A stretch of DNA of 64,000 bases from Aquidulcibacter paucihalophilus (GCF_002105465.1 NZ_NCSQ01000084.1:1-64000), one strand, 5' to 3'. Positions 27,755 to 37,504 are shown, counted from the first letter of the stretch. A program made the numbers and translations. The notes: generated from the letters alone by a model not told the origin.

Positions 27755-29092
27755 TCAGGCCCCAGCAATCGTCATTGCGGGGATCAAAAGGCTGGGGCAT
27801 TGAAGGGAGGTGCGTCCCCCATAATCAGTGCCGGGGATAAGCTTGCTATACATGTCGAGCATATTGCCCGCGACGGTGATTTCATTCACCGGACGCACGA
27901 TCTTCCCATTTTCAAACCAAAGACCAGACACGCCAACCGAATAATCGCCGGTATTCTGATTGAAACTGGGCGATAAAGTTTCAATCACCAAAAGCCCGGT
28001 GCCCGCTTGGGCCTGTAAGCCCGCAAGGTCATACGTGCCGGGCATGACCATCACATTGCTAGAGCCAATCCCCGGTGCCCCGCCGGGATTCAAGCTGGCA
28101 TGGCCCGTTGATTTCAAGCCCAATTGCTTGGCGCTTGCGCTATTCAAAAGCCACGTTTGCAAGACGCCATCTGTCACCAGATCACGTGCCGCGACAGGCA
28201 GTCCCTCACCATCAAACGGATGCGACGACCATCCGCCTTTTTCCACAGGATTGTCAGTTATGCGGATATTTGACGCAAAAACTTGCTGACCCAATTTGTC
28301 CCGCAGGAACGAAACACCGCGCGCGACCGAAGCGCCCGAGATCGCCCCCAAGAAGAAACTGATCAGTCGACTAGCAACCCGATTTTCAAAAATGACGGGC
28401 GCAACACAGCTTTCAAGTTTGGTCGCCCCCAAACGCGCGAGGGTGCGCTGGCCAGCACTGCGGCCAATCTCAGCAGAAGCCTTCAAATCTTTCAGAAAGC
28501 GGCTGGAATCGCTGTCCCAGTCGCGCTCCTTGTGGTCACCGCGCTCGGCAATAGCCGATAAGCCGAGCCCCCAAGAAGTGCCCCGATACCCACCGCGAAA
28601 GCCATTGCTGGCCCCGTAATAGACATGGCTTGCGCCCCATTCCGCGCCCGAGCCGCCTGAGTTGGTAATGCCTGCAATATCCAGTGCCGCCGCTTCGCTC
28701 TCCAAAGCACGGGCTTCCAGATCGGCAATATCGGGTTCAGTATCGTCCCAAAGCTCTAAATCAGTCATGTTTTTGGCAAGTTCACTTGCCTCGGGTAAAC
28801 CACACCATGGATCTTCGGCAGCAGCCTTTGCCATCGCAACCACCCGCTCTGCCAATGCATCGAGTGCCGCCAAGCTGAAATCGGACGTCGATGCCCCAGC
28901 TTGCTTCTTACCAATCAAAACCCGCAACCCGGCCGAGCGGCTTTCTTCGCTTTCAACAGATTCCAGATTGCCAAGTCGCACCGAAACCGACAGGCTTTTA
29001 CGGTCAACACAGGCCGCATCGGCCGCTTCAGCACCAAGGGATTTTGCGCGGGACAGGAGCCGATCGACGGCTGCATCAAGTTTTGAGCTCAT
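27755..29092 (-). CDS. pmbA: TldD/PmbA family metalloprotease-like protein PmbA
   Basis: 445 residues matching the TldD/PmbA family: SVRLGNLESVESEESRSAG at the N-terminus, ASHVYYGASNGFRGGYRG, and the C-terminal half with GASVARGVSFLRDKLGQQ, SHPFDGEGLPVAARDLVTDG and FNQNTGDYSVGVSGLWFENG. PmbA pairs with TldD, which has the metal-binding HExxxH; PmbA itself usually lacks it, and I see none here. The pair is involved in peptide maturation and proteolysis of unfolded peptides. tldD is not in this window. Confidence 0.93.
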   Translation of the reverse strand: MSSKLDAAVDRLLSRAKSLGAEAADAACVDRKSLSVSVRLGNLESVESEESRSAGLRVLIGKKQAGASTSDFSLAALDALAERVVAMAKAAAEDPWCGLPEASELAKNMTDLELWDDTEPDIADLEARALESEAAALDIAGITNSGGSGAEWGASHVYYGASNGFRGGYRGTSWGLGLSAIAERGDHKERDWDSDSSRFLKDLKASAEIGRSAGQRTLARLGATKLESCVAPVIFENRVASRLISFFLGAISGASVARGVSFLRDKLGQQVFASNIRITDNPVEKGGWSSHPFDGEGLPVAARDLVTDGVLQTWLLNSASAKQLGLKSTGHASLNPGGAPGIGSSNVMVMPGTYDLAGLQAQAGTGLLVIETLSPSFNQNTGDYSVGVSGLWFENGKIVRPVNEITVAGNMLDMYSKLIPGTDYGGRTSLQCPSLLIPAMTIAGA

Positions 29093-29199
29093 GAAGTACT
29101 TCTAAAGCGGGTTTGACTCGATGCGAAGTCCATTGCGCACAAAAGCTTCAGTGCGTCCATTTTAGAAATGTGTCGCCTCATCTGGTCGAGGGCTAAGAC

Positions 29200-29502
29200 C
29201 TAAAGGGCTGAGTCCAAATCACTGCTCAACAATTGCTCGGCAAACGCATCGGCATCAGCCGTCAGCGCCTTTTGCTCATTCAGCCACGACTGGTAATAGA
29301 TGAAGCCACCAACACCCAAAACCAGCGTGGCAGCTAAAGCCCCGAAGGTCTTCACCCACGTCTGACGAGGGGCAGTCTGTGCACCAAAAGCAGCCATAGC
29401 AGCCGCTTCAATGCGGGCAGCGGGCATGTCAGGCACAGGGCTCGCGTGATTAAGCACGTCAGCCAGAGCTTTATTCAGCGGATGATGATCGATGATACTC
29501 AT
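29200..29502 (-). CDS. small membrane protein, candidate anti-sigma partner
   Basis: 100 residues. A soluble N-terminal part (MSIIDHHPLNKALADVLNHA) is followed by one hydrophobic helix (FGALAATLVLGVGGFIYYQ, about 48-66) and a C-terminal acidic segment. It overlaps the ECF sigma gene by four bases (ATGA). Size, one membrane helix and the coupling suggest an anti-sigma-like protein, but no zinc-binding anti-sigma motif (HxxxCxxC) is present, so this is inference. Confidence 0.72.
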   Translation of the reverse strand: MSIIDHHPLNKALADVLNHASPVPDMPAARIEAAAMAAFGAQTAPRQTWVKTFGALAATLVLGVGGFIYYQSWLNEQKALTADADAFAEQLLSSDLDSAL

Positions 29503-30101
29503 GCTGCATGTCCTTCCACGGACGCTTTTAACAAATCGGCCTTCTCAGGCGCAAGGGCTAGGCGCAAGGCGCGACGCCCGCGTGCCAATAAGGATTCCAC
29601 GGCATCCACACTAATGCCCAGTATCTCGCCGACCTCTTTTGCGGACAATTCCTCATAATGGGTGAGCACAATGGCGGCGCGTTGACGGTCGGGTAGGCCC
29701 GCCAAGGCAGCATCCACACTCTCACGCAGAGCGGATTGATGCAGCCTCGTATCGGGCATAGGCCCGGGGTCGAGCGGCTCGGGCGCTTGATCTTCGTCAA
29801 CAAAGCGCCCTGCTTTACGTAAGCGGTCAAAACAGAGGTTGGTGGTCACTTGGTGTAACCACGTCTCCACCCGAGCCCTGCCCATCTGCCAATTTGGCAG
29901 GACCTTCCACAAGCGGATCAGGGCCTCCTGCGTGACATCTTCGGCTTCAGTGGCGTCGCGTAAGAGACGCCAGCTGATCCGCCATAGTTTTGGCGAAACA
30001 GCCTTGACCAGCGCAGCCGCTGCCGCACGATCACCGCGGCCGGCTTTGGCGATCAAACCCGCGTGGGGATCAAAGACAATCGGGTTTGACACGCAAGACA
30101 A
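29499..30101 (-). CDS. ECF-type RNA polymerase sigma factor
   Basis: 200 residues. Region 2 is LWRISWRLLRDATEAEDVTQEALIRLWK with the NLCFDRLRK segment; region 4 is the helix-turn-helix RESVDAALAGLPDRQRAAIVLTHYEELSAKEVGEILGISVDAVESLLARGRRALR. It lies 12 bases after the EF-hand gene and overlaps the small membrane protein gene. The three genes probably form one unit, so the sigma factor may be tuned by its neighbours. Confidence 0.92.
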   Translation of the reverse strand: MSCVSNPIVFDPHAGLIAKAGRGDRAAAAALVKAVSPKLWRISWRLLRDATEAEDVTQEALIRLWKVLPNWQMGRARVETWLHQVTTNLCFDRLRKAGRFVDEDQAPEPLDPGPMPDTRLHQSALRESVDAALAGLPDRQRAAIVLTHYEELSAKEVGEILGISVDAVESLLARGRRALRLALAPEKADLLKASVEGHAA

Positions 30102-30113
30102 CCTTAACCTGAC

Positions 30114-30839
30114 TTACCAAGGACGACCGGGGCCGCGACGCGGACCACCATCACGGCCTTGACGGGCAGCAGCAGCGGCTTCTTCACGGGTCAAACGCCC
30201 ATCCTTATTGGCGTCAGCCCGCTCAAACATCGGATCAGGACGCGACACCCATTCTTCACGGCTGATTTTTCCGTCCTTATTAGCATCAAACGTGCCCAAA
30301 GGTGGCGGTGGCGGAGGACCGTCGCGGCGCGCCTTCATCTTGTCGCCCATTTTGCCGCGCATGGCATCGAGTTCATCACGCGTAATGCGACCATCCTTAT
30401 TGGCATCCAAACGGGTGAACATGTCTGCCGACCGCTGTTGCATCTTGGTTTGCTTTTCTTGCGCGCGCGCGTTCATTGCCGCGTCAAATTCAGCGCGCGT
30501 AACCGCACCATCCTTATTGGCATCTGCCACAGCCATCATGTCACGGCCCTCGCGCGGTTCACGAGGGGGGCGGCCTGGCATGCCCTCTGGACGTGGAGGA
30601 CGGGCCGCGCGCATTTCTTCTTCGGTGACAAACCCGTCTTTATTCTTATCAGCCCGATCAAACATGGCGACACGCGCGGTGCGCACTTCCTCCATCGTGA
30701 TGGCACCATCCTTATTCAGGTCAGCCCGCTCAAAAAAGCCCGGACCTTCGCCTGGAGGCGGCGGAGGTGCCTGTTGGGCCAAAACAGGGCTTGCCAGCAT
30801 CATAAAGCCGGCGGTGGCGATAACAGTCTTCAAACGCAT
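30114..30839 (-). CDS. secreted EF-hand protein with six calcium-loop motifs
   Basis: 241 residues from an ATG with GAAGGAG at good spacing; the longer frame to 30887 lacks a signal at its start. A Sec signal ends VLAQ. Then come six EF-hand-like loops of the form DxNKDGxxTxxE: DLNKDGAITMEE, DKNKDGFVTEEE, DANKDGAVTRAE, DANKDGRITRDE, DANKDGKISREE and DANKDGRLTREE, separated by Pro/Arg/Met-rich linkers. The DNA shows the repetition as recurring ccatccttattggc. It is likely a periplasmic calcium-binding protein. It is upstream of and cotranscribed with an ECF sigma gene. Confidence 0.9.
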   Translation of the reverse strand: MRLKTVIATAGFMMLASPVLAQQAPPPPPGEGPGFFERADLNKDGAITMEEVRTARVAMFDRADKNKDGFVTEEEMRAARPPRPEGMPGRPPREPREGRDMMAVADANKDGAVTRAEFDAAMNARAQEKQTKMQQRSADMFTRLDANKDGRITRDELDAMRGKMGDKMKARRDGPPPPPPLGTFDANKDGKISREEWVSRPDPMFERADANKDGRLTREEAAAAARQGRDGGPRRGPGRPW

Positions 30840-30919
30840 GATCGGGCTCCTTCGTGCAGCCGACCTTGGGGAGAAGGCCGAGCTCATTGGTGATCTGCTC
30901 GTAAAACGCGCGGGAAAAA

Positions 30920-33733
30920 CTATTCCGTCGCAACTGCTGTAATCTGATTAAAATGATGTCGAATGAGGGCGCGTGCGTCCTCATACATGGCAATTGCTGT
31001 GTTAAAGTCTGGTGCATCAAGACAGTTTGCGACAGCCTGCTTTAGTCCAGCTGCCGCACGGCTAGGCTCAAAGTCAGAACCAGCTGCAACCGCGAGGAGT
31101 TGGCGCACATTTTGAAGTACACACCCAGCTTGTACCAATCGGCCCGCTTCTTCCCCATTCAAAAATCCATAATGGGCAAGGGCTTGGATCGATTCTAACG
31201 TATTGGCATGCACGATGGGCTTGCCTGAACTAGCGACCAATAACTGATGATATTGGGCAAAAAACTCCAAATCAATCAGTCCACCGCGTTGGCGCTTAAC
31301 GTCCCAGCCACCGCGTACGGGATGGGCGGCAGCCATTTTCTCCCGCATGGCAACAATTTCGGTGGCAAGGGTTTGCGTTGGCCGCGGCTTTTGCAGTACC
31401 CGTTGAGCAAGGTCTGCGATTTCAGCCATCAGGCTGCGGTCGCCCGCGACAGGCCGCAAGCGGGTGAGCGCCTGAAACTCCCACGTCCAAGCTTGGCTGT
31501 CATAATAACGCTCTAAAGCAGACAAGCGTACAGCAACAGGACCCGCTCGGCCCGACGGTCGCAATTGCATGTCGACTTCATAAAGGCTGCCTTCGGCTGT
31601 CTGGACGGACAAGGCAGATACCAAGCGCTGCGTCAGCCGCGTGTGCCATTGTTCTGCACTAATTGGCCGTCTGCCATCGGATTCGCAGTCTGGATCTGCG
31701 ACATCATAGACCATCATCAAGTCGAGATCAGAATCGGCTGCCAATTCCTGCCCGCCGAGCTTGCCCCAAGCGCAGACCGCTACCCGCCCTGGAATCAAGC
31801 CATGGACTTCCTTCATTAGATCATAAGCAACCGGCAAGAGTGCCGATAGGCTGGCCTCAGCAAGGTTGGAATAAGCCATTCCAGCTTCGTCGGCTTTCGC
31901 GCGACCATGGAGCACTTGAAAACCAATGCGGAACATTTCCTCGCGATGGGCGCGACGCACCGCATCAAGGCTCTCTTCAAACCCTTGGGCTTGGGCCATC
32001 CCAGCCTTCAATACCTCCAGCCGGGTCTGAGGTTCATCCAAGGATAGGGGCGCGGTGAAGCGCGGCGACAACATGGCGTCGAGAATGGCCGGACGTTGGG
32101 CGAGCACAGCCCCTAAACGCGGGGCCAAGGCCAAAGTGGCACAGGTTTCCTTTAAGATCAGCGGCTCTGCCTTGAACAATGACAAGACCTGCACCCCTGC
32201 GGGCAAAGCGGCAAAGAAGTCTTGGAAGCGCACGAAACCGGTGTCGGCCTCTCCGGTTGCTGCAATGGCTTGCAACAAGTCCGGGGTTAGGGCGGTCAAA
32301 AGCTCGCGCGCGCGCGCGGTCCGGGTTGCCGGTATGTGGCCATGGTGCCACCCACGAATGGTTCGGGCAATTTGGCTCGGTTCGGTAAAGCCTAGAGAGG
32401 CGATGGTCTCAATCGTCTCTGGGTCATCTTCAACGCCCGTGAAAACCAAAGACCCCAGCGGACTGGATAGTGGCTTGCTGTCGGGGAATAGTTCACGCAC
32501 GCGGGTACGCACCATGTCGCGGCAAGCATGTATGTCGCGGTCAAGGGCGGCAAGGTCTGCATGGCCAGACAAAGCCGCCACACGCGCACGCCGATTGGCA
32601 TCGGCTGGCAATTTGTGCGTTTGCTCGTCGTCTAGCATTTGGATCCGGTGCTCAATCGCCCGCAAGAAGCGATAGCCTTGGGCTAAATCATCCCGCGCAG
32701 CGGCATCAATCCGGCCGGCTGCCACCAAAGCATCTAAAGCCTGCAACGTACCGCGGACGCGCAAACTGGGGTCGCGCCCACCTAGAATCAGCTGCTGGGT
32801 TTGCGCAAAAAACTCAATCTCGCGAATACCTCCCCGCCCAAGCTTCACATCAAACGCCGGGTCATCTAAGTCCGTTGAACGACGAACGGCATGGATTTGT
32901 CGCAGGATGGATTGCACATCGTCAATTGCGGCAAAGTCGAGATTCTTCCGCCAAATGAACGGCTTTAAGTGCGAGAGAAGACTTTTGGCCGCTTCGAAAT
33001 CACCACCAATCGGTCGAGCCTTGATAAAGGCCGCCCGCTCCCAGTTTTGGCCGACACTTTCATAATAGGCCTCTGCGGCGCGCAGGGACACGGCAACAGG
33101 TGTTGAGGCAGGATCGGGGCGAAGTCGCCAATCAACCCGAAACACATAACCTTCGGGCGTCACTTCTTCGAGAATGCGCGATACCGCTTGCACATGGCGG
33201 ACGCAGACACCGCTGGCCGCGTCCTGATCATCGACCCGGAAGGCGTCGCGATCAAAAAAAGCGGCCAGATCGATATCGCTCGAATAATTGAGTTCTTGTG
33301 CGCCATGCTTACCCATGGCGATGATAAAAAAGCCCGGAACTTGAAGGGGCGTCAAAAAGCTTGCGGCATCTCGGCTAGCAGCGGCGCGGCTCGCCAAGAT
33401 CATGGCCGTCTGCGTGGCTCGGTCGGCCAGATTAGACAGGGCCAAGGTCACATCGCCCAATTCTAGGCCGCCACTTAAATCGCCAAGCGCACAGGCAAGG
33501 TGGGTATCGGCTTTGGCGTGGCGTAGAATGGACATAGCATCAGTCATGGCAAGATCTTTTGCCTGCTCCGCCTCTACCAGACTGGCAGCCAAGACCTCCG
33601 AAACGGGTCGATCAAGGATAGCGTGTGTCGTTTCCTCGCGTCGCTGGCTCAAACGATCAAGGTAAGGAGCAACCATTCGCGCCGCGTCCAAAGCATCCGA
33701 TAAAGAACCAAGCGGTCTGATCTTAATCATCAT
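30920..33733 (-). CDS. glnE: bifunctional glutamine synthetase adenylyltransferase/deadenylase GlnE
   Basis: Controls glutamine synthetase by adding or removing AMP in response to PII. 937 residues with two similar nucleotidyltransferase halves: the first around GKHGAQELNYSSDIDLAAFFDRD, the second around CAWGKLGGQELAADSDLDLMMVYD, each with the GS-x-D-x-D type catalytic acids. A short variant of the N-terminal region is present. Its ATG overlaps the stop of the histidine kinase gene (ATGA), so it is cotranscribed with the HtrA / regulator / kinase set. Confidence 0.96.
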   Translation of the reverse strand: MMIKIRPLGSLSDALDAARMVAPYLDRLSQRREETTHAILDRPVSEVLAASLVEAEQAKDLAMTDAMSILRHAKADTHLACALGDLSGGLELGDVTLALSNLADRATQTAMILASRAAASRDAASFLTPLQVPGFFIIAMGKHGAQELNYSSDIDLAAFFDRDAFRVDDQDAASGVCVRHVQAVSRILEEVTPEGYVFRVDWRLRPDPASTPVAVSLRAAEAYYESVGQNWERAAFIKARPIGGDFEAAKSLLSHLKPFIWRKNLDFAAIDDVQSILRQIHAVRRSTDLDDPAFDVKLGRGGIREIEFFAQTQQLILGGRDPSLRVRGTLQALDALVAAGRIDAAARDDLAQGYRFLRAIEHRIQMLDDEQTHKLPADANRRARVAALSGHADLAALDRDIHACRDMVRTRVRELFPDSKPLSSPLGSLVFTGVEDDPETIETIASLGFTEPSQIARTIRGWHHGHIPATRTARARELLTALTPDLLQAIAATGEADTGFVRFQDFFAALPAGVQVLSLFKAEPLILKETCATLALAPRLGAVLAQRPAILDAMLSPRFTAPLSLDEPQTRLEVLKAGMAQAQGFEESLDAVRRAHREEMFRIGFQVLHGRAKADEAGMAYSNLAEASLSALLPVAYDLMKEVHGLIPGRVAVCAWGKLGGQELAADSDLDLMMVYDVADPDCESDGRRPISAEQWHTRLTQRLVSALSVQTAEGSLYEVDMQLRPSGRAGPVAVRLSALERYYDSQAWTWEFQALTRLRPVAGDRSLMAEIADLAQRVLQKPRPTQTLATEIVAMREKMAAAHPVRGGWDVKRQRGGLIDLEFFAQYHQLLVASSGKPIVHANTLESIQALAHYGFLNGEEAGRLVQAGCVLQNVRQLLAVAAGSDFEPSRAAAGLKQAVANCLDAPDFNTAIAMYEDARALIRHHFNQITAVATE

Positions 33734-35187
33734 ACTTTAAGCGGCAGGATCAACCGCGCCTCCAGACCGTACGTCTCACCGCGCGGCAAGCCATCGGCCA
33801 AGGTCAGCCGTCCGCCATGTAATTCTGCAATCGCCACCGCCAAGGAAAGACCGATACCAGAGCCCGGCAAAGAACGTGCACTATCCAACCGCACAAACCG
33901 CTCCAGCACGCGGTCTCGCTGATCGACGGGAATTCCAGTGCCACTATCCTTGATGCTGATAGCCATTTGGTTGGCTGGCAAGCGTTTAGCCGACAAATGC
34001 ACCTCGCCCTCGCTTGTGTATTTGACCGCATTATCCAGAAGATTGGAGATGGATTGCGCCAAAAGGGACCGATCAGCCATTATCATCAGCTCAGGCTCTA
34101 TTTCAGTCGTGAAGACAAGGCCCGCCTCTTCAATCACGGGCTCAAACAAATCGGCCAATTGGCCAAGCAACAGGCTAACATCCAAAGGCTCAAGCTTTCC
34201 GCCTTCCCCTGCTTCCAACCGAGATAAACGCAAAACCGCATTAAAGGTTGCAACCACACCATCTAATTGGATTAGGGCATCTTCAATTGCGTCGCGCAAT
34301 TCCTCGCTGGATTGGGCTTTGGCTGCTGCCCCTTCAAGACGCGCACGCAGCCGGGTCAAAGGGGAGCGCAAGTCGTGAGCAATCGAGTCGCCTGTGGTGC
34401 GTGCGGCCGCAACGAGACGATCGATACGTTCCAACATGGCATTGAGGTCTTCGGTCAGATCGTCAAACTCATCACCATCACCGGGTCGTATGGTCCGCAC
34501 AGCTGCCCGCCGTTTGAGGTCGCCTGCCATAACTGCCCGTGTCGTGCGCGTGAGTTCGTCCACGCGCCCCGCGGCCTGTCGTGCCGCCATAAAGCCGCCG
34601 ACGAGGGCGAAGGCCAAGACCCCTGCCCCACCCATCCAGATCACGCGCGCAACTTGGTCTGCAATCTGAACCCCCGGCCCGAGATCACGGGCAACAAATA
34701 AGCCGAAGCCGTCGGGTCCGGCCAGGAAGAGACCACGTGCCCGCCGACGTTCAATTTTCCCGGTCTCTAAATCGGGCCGCTCGTAGCTAAAGCCTGATGA
34801 CACAGCGCGCGCGGGCTCTAGCGCACTATTGGGATCGGGCTTATCAATTTGGGAAAGGTCGATTGGCGCGCCATCAATATTGCCAGATAATACTTTGCCA
34901 TCTGGCTGTACCAAAACATAGAGCGAGTCACTGGCGCGGGCGGCGCGTTGGATCACTTCCATATTCAGACCATCGACATTCTGGCGTTGCCAGATATCAG
35001 CTAATTCGGACAATTCTTGTCGTGCAAACCGATCAGCCTCTAAGCCTAGCCGGCCAACCGTAGTGGCATAGAGAAAGCCCAAAAGCAGGATTGCAAATCC
35101 TGCAAATAGTCCTGCAAATGCCATAGCGACGCGAAACGTCGTGGTGCGCATCAGCGACCGCAATGGCAAGAGCAGTTTTTTGATCAT
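33730..35187 (-). CDS. sensor histidine kinase with HAMP domain
   Basis: 485 residues. Two membrane helices (near 20-42 and 185-205) enclose a periplasmic sensor region. HAMP follows, then HisKA with phospho-acceptor His in GDSIAHDLRSPLTRLRARL, N-box NLLDNAVKYTSEGEV and G1/G2 boxes (DSGTGIP, GSGIGLSLAVA). It should phosphorylate the response regulator encoded five bases upstream. It overlaps glnE by four bases. With an HtrA protease gene upstream, an envelope-stress role is plausible. Confidence 0.93.
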   Translation of the reverse strand: MIKKLLLPLRSLMRTTTFRVAMAFAGLFAGFAILLLGFLYATTVGRLGLEADRFARQELSELADIWQRQNVDGLNMEVIQRAARASDSLYVLVQPDGKVLSGNIDGAPIDLSQIDKPDPNSALEPARAVSSGFSYERPDLETGKIERRRARGLFLAGPDGFGLFVARDLGPGVQIADQVARVIWMGGAGVLAFALVGGFMAARQAAGRVDELTRTTRAVMAGDLKRRAAVRTIRPGDGDEFDDLTEDLNAMLERIDRLVAAARTTGDSIAHDLRSPLTRLRARLEGAAAKAQSSEELRDAIEDALIQLDGVVATFNAVLRLSRLEAGEGGKLEPLDVSLLLGQLADLFEPVIEEAGLVFTTEIEPELMIMADRSLLAQSISNLLDNAVKYTSEGEVHLSAKRLPANQMAISIKDSGTGIPVDQRDRVLERFVRLDSARSLPGSGIGLSLAVAIAELHGGRLTLADGLPRGETYGLEARLILPLKV

Positions 35188-35192
35188 CGACC

Positions 35193-35864
35193 CTAGGCTT
35201 CGAGCCGATACCCGGCACCACGCACCGTGTGCAACATGGGCTTATCGAACTCTCGATCAATCTTAGACCGCAAGCGCGACACATGAACGTCAATCACATT
35301 GGTCTGTGGATCAAAGTGATAATCCCATACCTTTTCCAGCAACATCGTGCGGGTGACAACCTGATTGGCATTTCGCATCAAATATTCCAGCAAGCGGAAC
35401 TCGCGCGGTTGAATGTCGATCTTCCGGCCTTCGCGGCGCACCACGCGGGCCAGCAGATCCATCTCTAACTCGCCGACTTTGAGGTGGGTTGAAGGGGCTC
35501 CCCCTTCGTGGCGACGGCCCAAAGCTTCGACACGGGCGATCAGCTCGCTAGCGGCATAGGGTTTAGCCAGATAATCATCACCACCGGCTTTGAGGCCCTC
35601 TACGCGATGCTCGACATCGCCCAGAGCGGAGAGGAACAAGACTGGCGTTGCAATACCCGCAGTCCGCAAGTCTGCAACGACACTGAGGCCGTCTTTCTTT
35701 GGCAGCATCCGGTCGAACACGAGGACGTCAAAAGCGCCGCCGCGTGCCATCATCTCGCCCGTGGGACCGTCGGCGGCCAAGTCAACGACATGGCCCGCCT
35801 CTTCTAGAGCACGCCGCATGTAGAGTGCGGTCTCTCCAGCATCTTCAACAATGAGAACACGCAT
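35193..35864 (-). CDS. OmpR-family response regulator
   Basis: 223 residues: receiver domain with phospho-acceptor Asp in VLVFDRMLPKKDG (near residue 51), Thr/Ser and Lys of the switch (FLSALG, LAKPYA), then a winged-helix DNA-binding domain with QPREFRLLEYLMRN and DVHVSRLRSKI. It forms a two-component system with the kinase five bases downstream and is 23 bases downstream of the HtrA gene. Confidence 0.94.
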   Translation of the reverse strand: MRVLIVEDAGETALYMRRALEEAGHVVDLAADGPTGEMMARGGAFDVLVFDRMLPKKDGLSVVADLRTAGIATPVLFLSALGDVEHRVEGLKAGGDDYLAKPYAASELIARVEALGRRHEGGAPSTHLKVGELEMDLLARVVRREGRKIDIQPREFRLLEYLMRNANQVVTRTMLLEKVWDYHFDPQTNVIDVHVSRLRSKIDREFDKPMLHTVRGAGYRLEA

Positions 35865-35887
35865 TGGATTCCCCCCTAACGCGTCGA

Positions 35888-37504
35888 TTACTTTTTGGAA
35901 CCAGGCTTAGACGGGGTGCCCAGAGGCAGTGGCACAAACCCGCCACCACCACTTTGGCTTTGCACAAAGAGCCCGATGAACGAACGACCAGCAGCACGCG
36001 CGGCTGCGATTGCCGCATCCAAATCTTCGGCCGAGCGCACTTCCTCGTTATTGGCCGTCAAAATTGCATCACCCGCACGAATGCCGCGTTCGGCTGCGCG
36101 CGAATCTGGATCCACTTCCAAGATCAAGACCCCAGCTTCATTCGGGGAAAGCCGCAGGCGGGTGCGGGCCTGAGCCGACAAGGGGCCAACACTCAAACCA
36201 AGGTCATTGGTTGCGGGGACCGATGGGGGTGCCGCACTTCCCGCACCAGCAGAATCGTTTTGGCTCAATTGCTGCTCGGAGGGACGCGCGGTGATGGTAA
36301 CGGGCACCGTGCGACGGACACCTTTCGCACCAACAATATCCAAGCGAACCACTTCACCCACTTGGGTTTGTCCAACCCGACGGGTCAAGTCAGCAGAGCC
36401 CTCAATCTTCTGGCCATTGAAAGCAACCACGACATCACCGCGCATCAAGCCTGCCTTTGCCGCTGGTGCACCGGGTGTAACACTGGCAATCACAGCGCCC
36501 TTAACATCGCTGCCCAGACCAAAACTATCGGCCATTTCCCGGCTGGTGTCTTGGATAAGAACGCCCAACCAGCCGTAGGTAACTTTTCCCTGCTGAATGA
36601 TTTGTTTGGTGGTGCGATCGGCCAAGGAGGCTGGGATGGCAAAGCCAATCCCAACATTGCCACCCGAACGCGAGAAGATCGCAGTGTTCACACCAATGAC
36701 CCGACCACTCATATCAAAGGTTGGGCCACCGGAATTGCCGGGATTGATCGGGGCATCAATCTGTATGAAGTCGGCAATATTATTGCCTTCGCCACGAATA
36801 TCGCGTCCCAAAGCCGAGACAATGCCAGCTGTTGCGGTGCCACCCAAACCAAATGGATTGCCAATGGCCACGACCCAATCCCCCACGCGGACACGAGCCT
36901 CGGGCGCAAATTGCACATAGGGGAAGCTGCCGCCTTCAACCTTTAGAACAGCCAAATCAGTCCGTTCATCACGCCCGACAACCGTAGCTTTCAATTCCCG
37001 GCCATCCTTCAAAGTAGCCGTGATTTCCTTTGCCTTTTCCACCACATGATTATTGGTCACAATGTAGCCGGTTGAGGTGATGAAAAAGCCAGAGCCACCG
37101 CCACGCTGTTCACGAGGACGGGCATTACCGCGCTGGTTTGGCATTTGTTCAAAGAAGCGGCGCCATTGTGGTGGCATGCCCTCAAGATCATCTGCCGAAG
37201 GGCCGCGCTGATCTTCATCGGCAACTGCGACGACTTCCAGCGAAACCACAGCTGGGGAAACCCGATCGACAAGGTCCGCAAAGCCTGGCAGCGTCGCCGC
37301 AGCCTTTGGCGCTTGGGTCTTAATCTGCTGGGCCGTCGAAAGGCTCGGGGAAAGAATCTGACCTGCGCCAAAGGCTGCCAAGCCGAGCGCGAGTGCCGCT
37401 GCCCCGGTCAGGACGGGACGACGCAAAAAGCGCTGCGCTTTGGTCTTCTGAGCCACTTGGCCAGAATGGGTAGTCTGATCTTCACCGTGCTTATCCAACG
37501 ACAT
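35888..37504 (-). CDS. Do/HtrA-family periplasmic serine protease
   Basis: Periplasmic quality-control protease/chaperone. 538 residues with one N-terminal membrane anchor or uncleaved signal (about 29-50). The catalytic triad is His153 (TNNHVV), Asp183 (RTDLAV) and Ser258 (NPGNSGG). Two PDZ domains follow (about 300-390 and 430-520). It heads the run htrA, response regulator, kinase, glnE and lies downstream of ccmH with 150 bases between, which probably holds its own promoter. The arrangement cycHJKL (ccm) then degP is known from rhizobia. Confidence 0.94.
   Translation of the reverse strand: MSLDKHGEDQTTHSGQVAQKTKAQRFLRRPVLTGAAALALGLAAFGAGQILSPSLSTAQQIKTQAPKAAATLPGFADLVDRVSPAVVSLEVVAVADEDQRGPSADDLEGMPPQWRRFFEQMPNQRGNARPREQRGGGSGFFITSTGYIVTNNHVVEKAKEITATLKDGRELKATVVGRDERTDLAVLKVEGGSFPYVQFAPEARVRVGDWVVAIGNPFGLGGTATAGIVSALGRDIRGEGNNIADFIQIDAPINPGNSGGPTFDMSGRVIGVNTAIFSRSGGNVGIGFAIPASLADRTTKQIIQQGKVTYGWLGVLIQDTSREMADSFGLGSDVKGAVIASVTPGAPAAKAGLMRGDVVVAFNGQKIEGSADLTRRVGQTQVGEVVRLDIVGAKGVRRTVPVTITARPSEQQLSQNDSAGAGSAAPPSVPATNDLGLSVGPLSAQARTRLRLSPNEAGVLILEVDPDSRAAERGIRAGDAILTANNEEVRSAEDLDAAIAAARAAGRSFIGLFVQSQSGGGGFVPLPLGTPSKPGSKK

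Noticed and set aside
30159..30942. Two long plus-strand frames opposite the EF-hand gene, and the repeated ccatccttattggc DNA as a possible repeat array
   Set aside because: The repetition is explained by six EF-hand loops encoded with similar codons. It is not a CRISPR or tandem DNA array: spacing and flanks differ, and it lies in frame.
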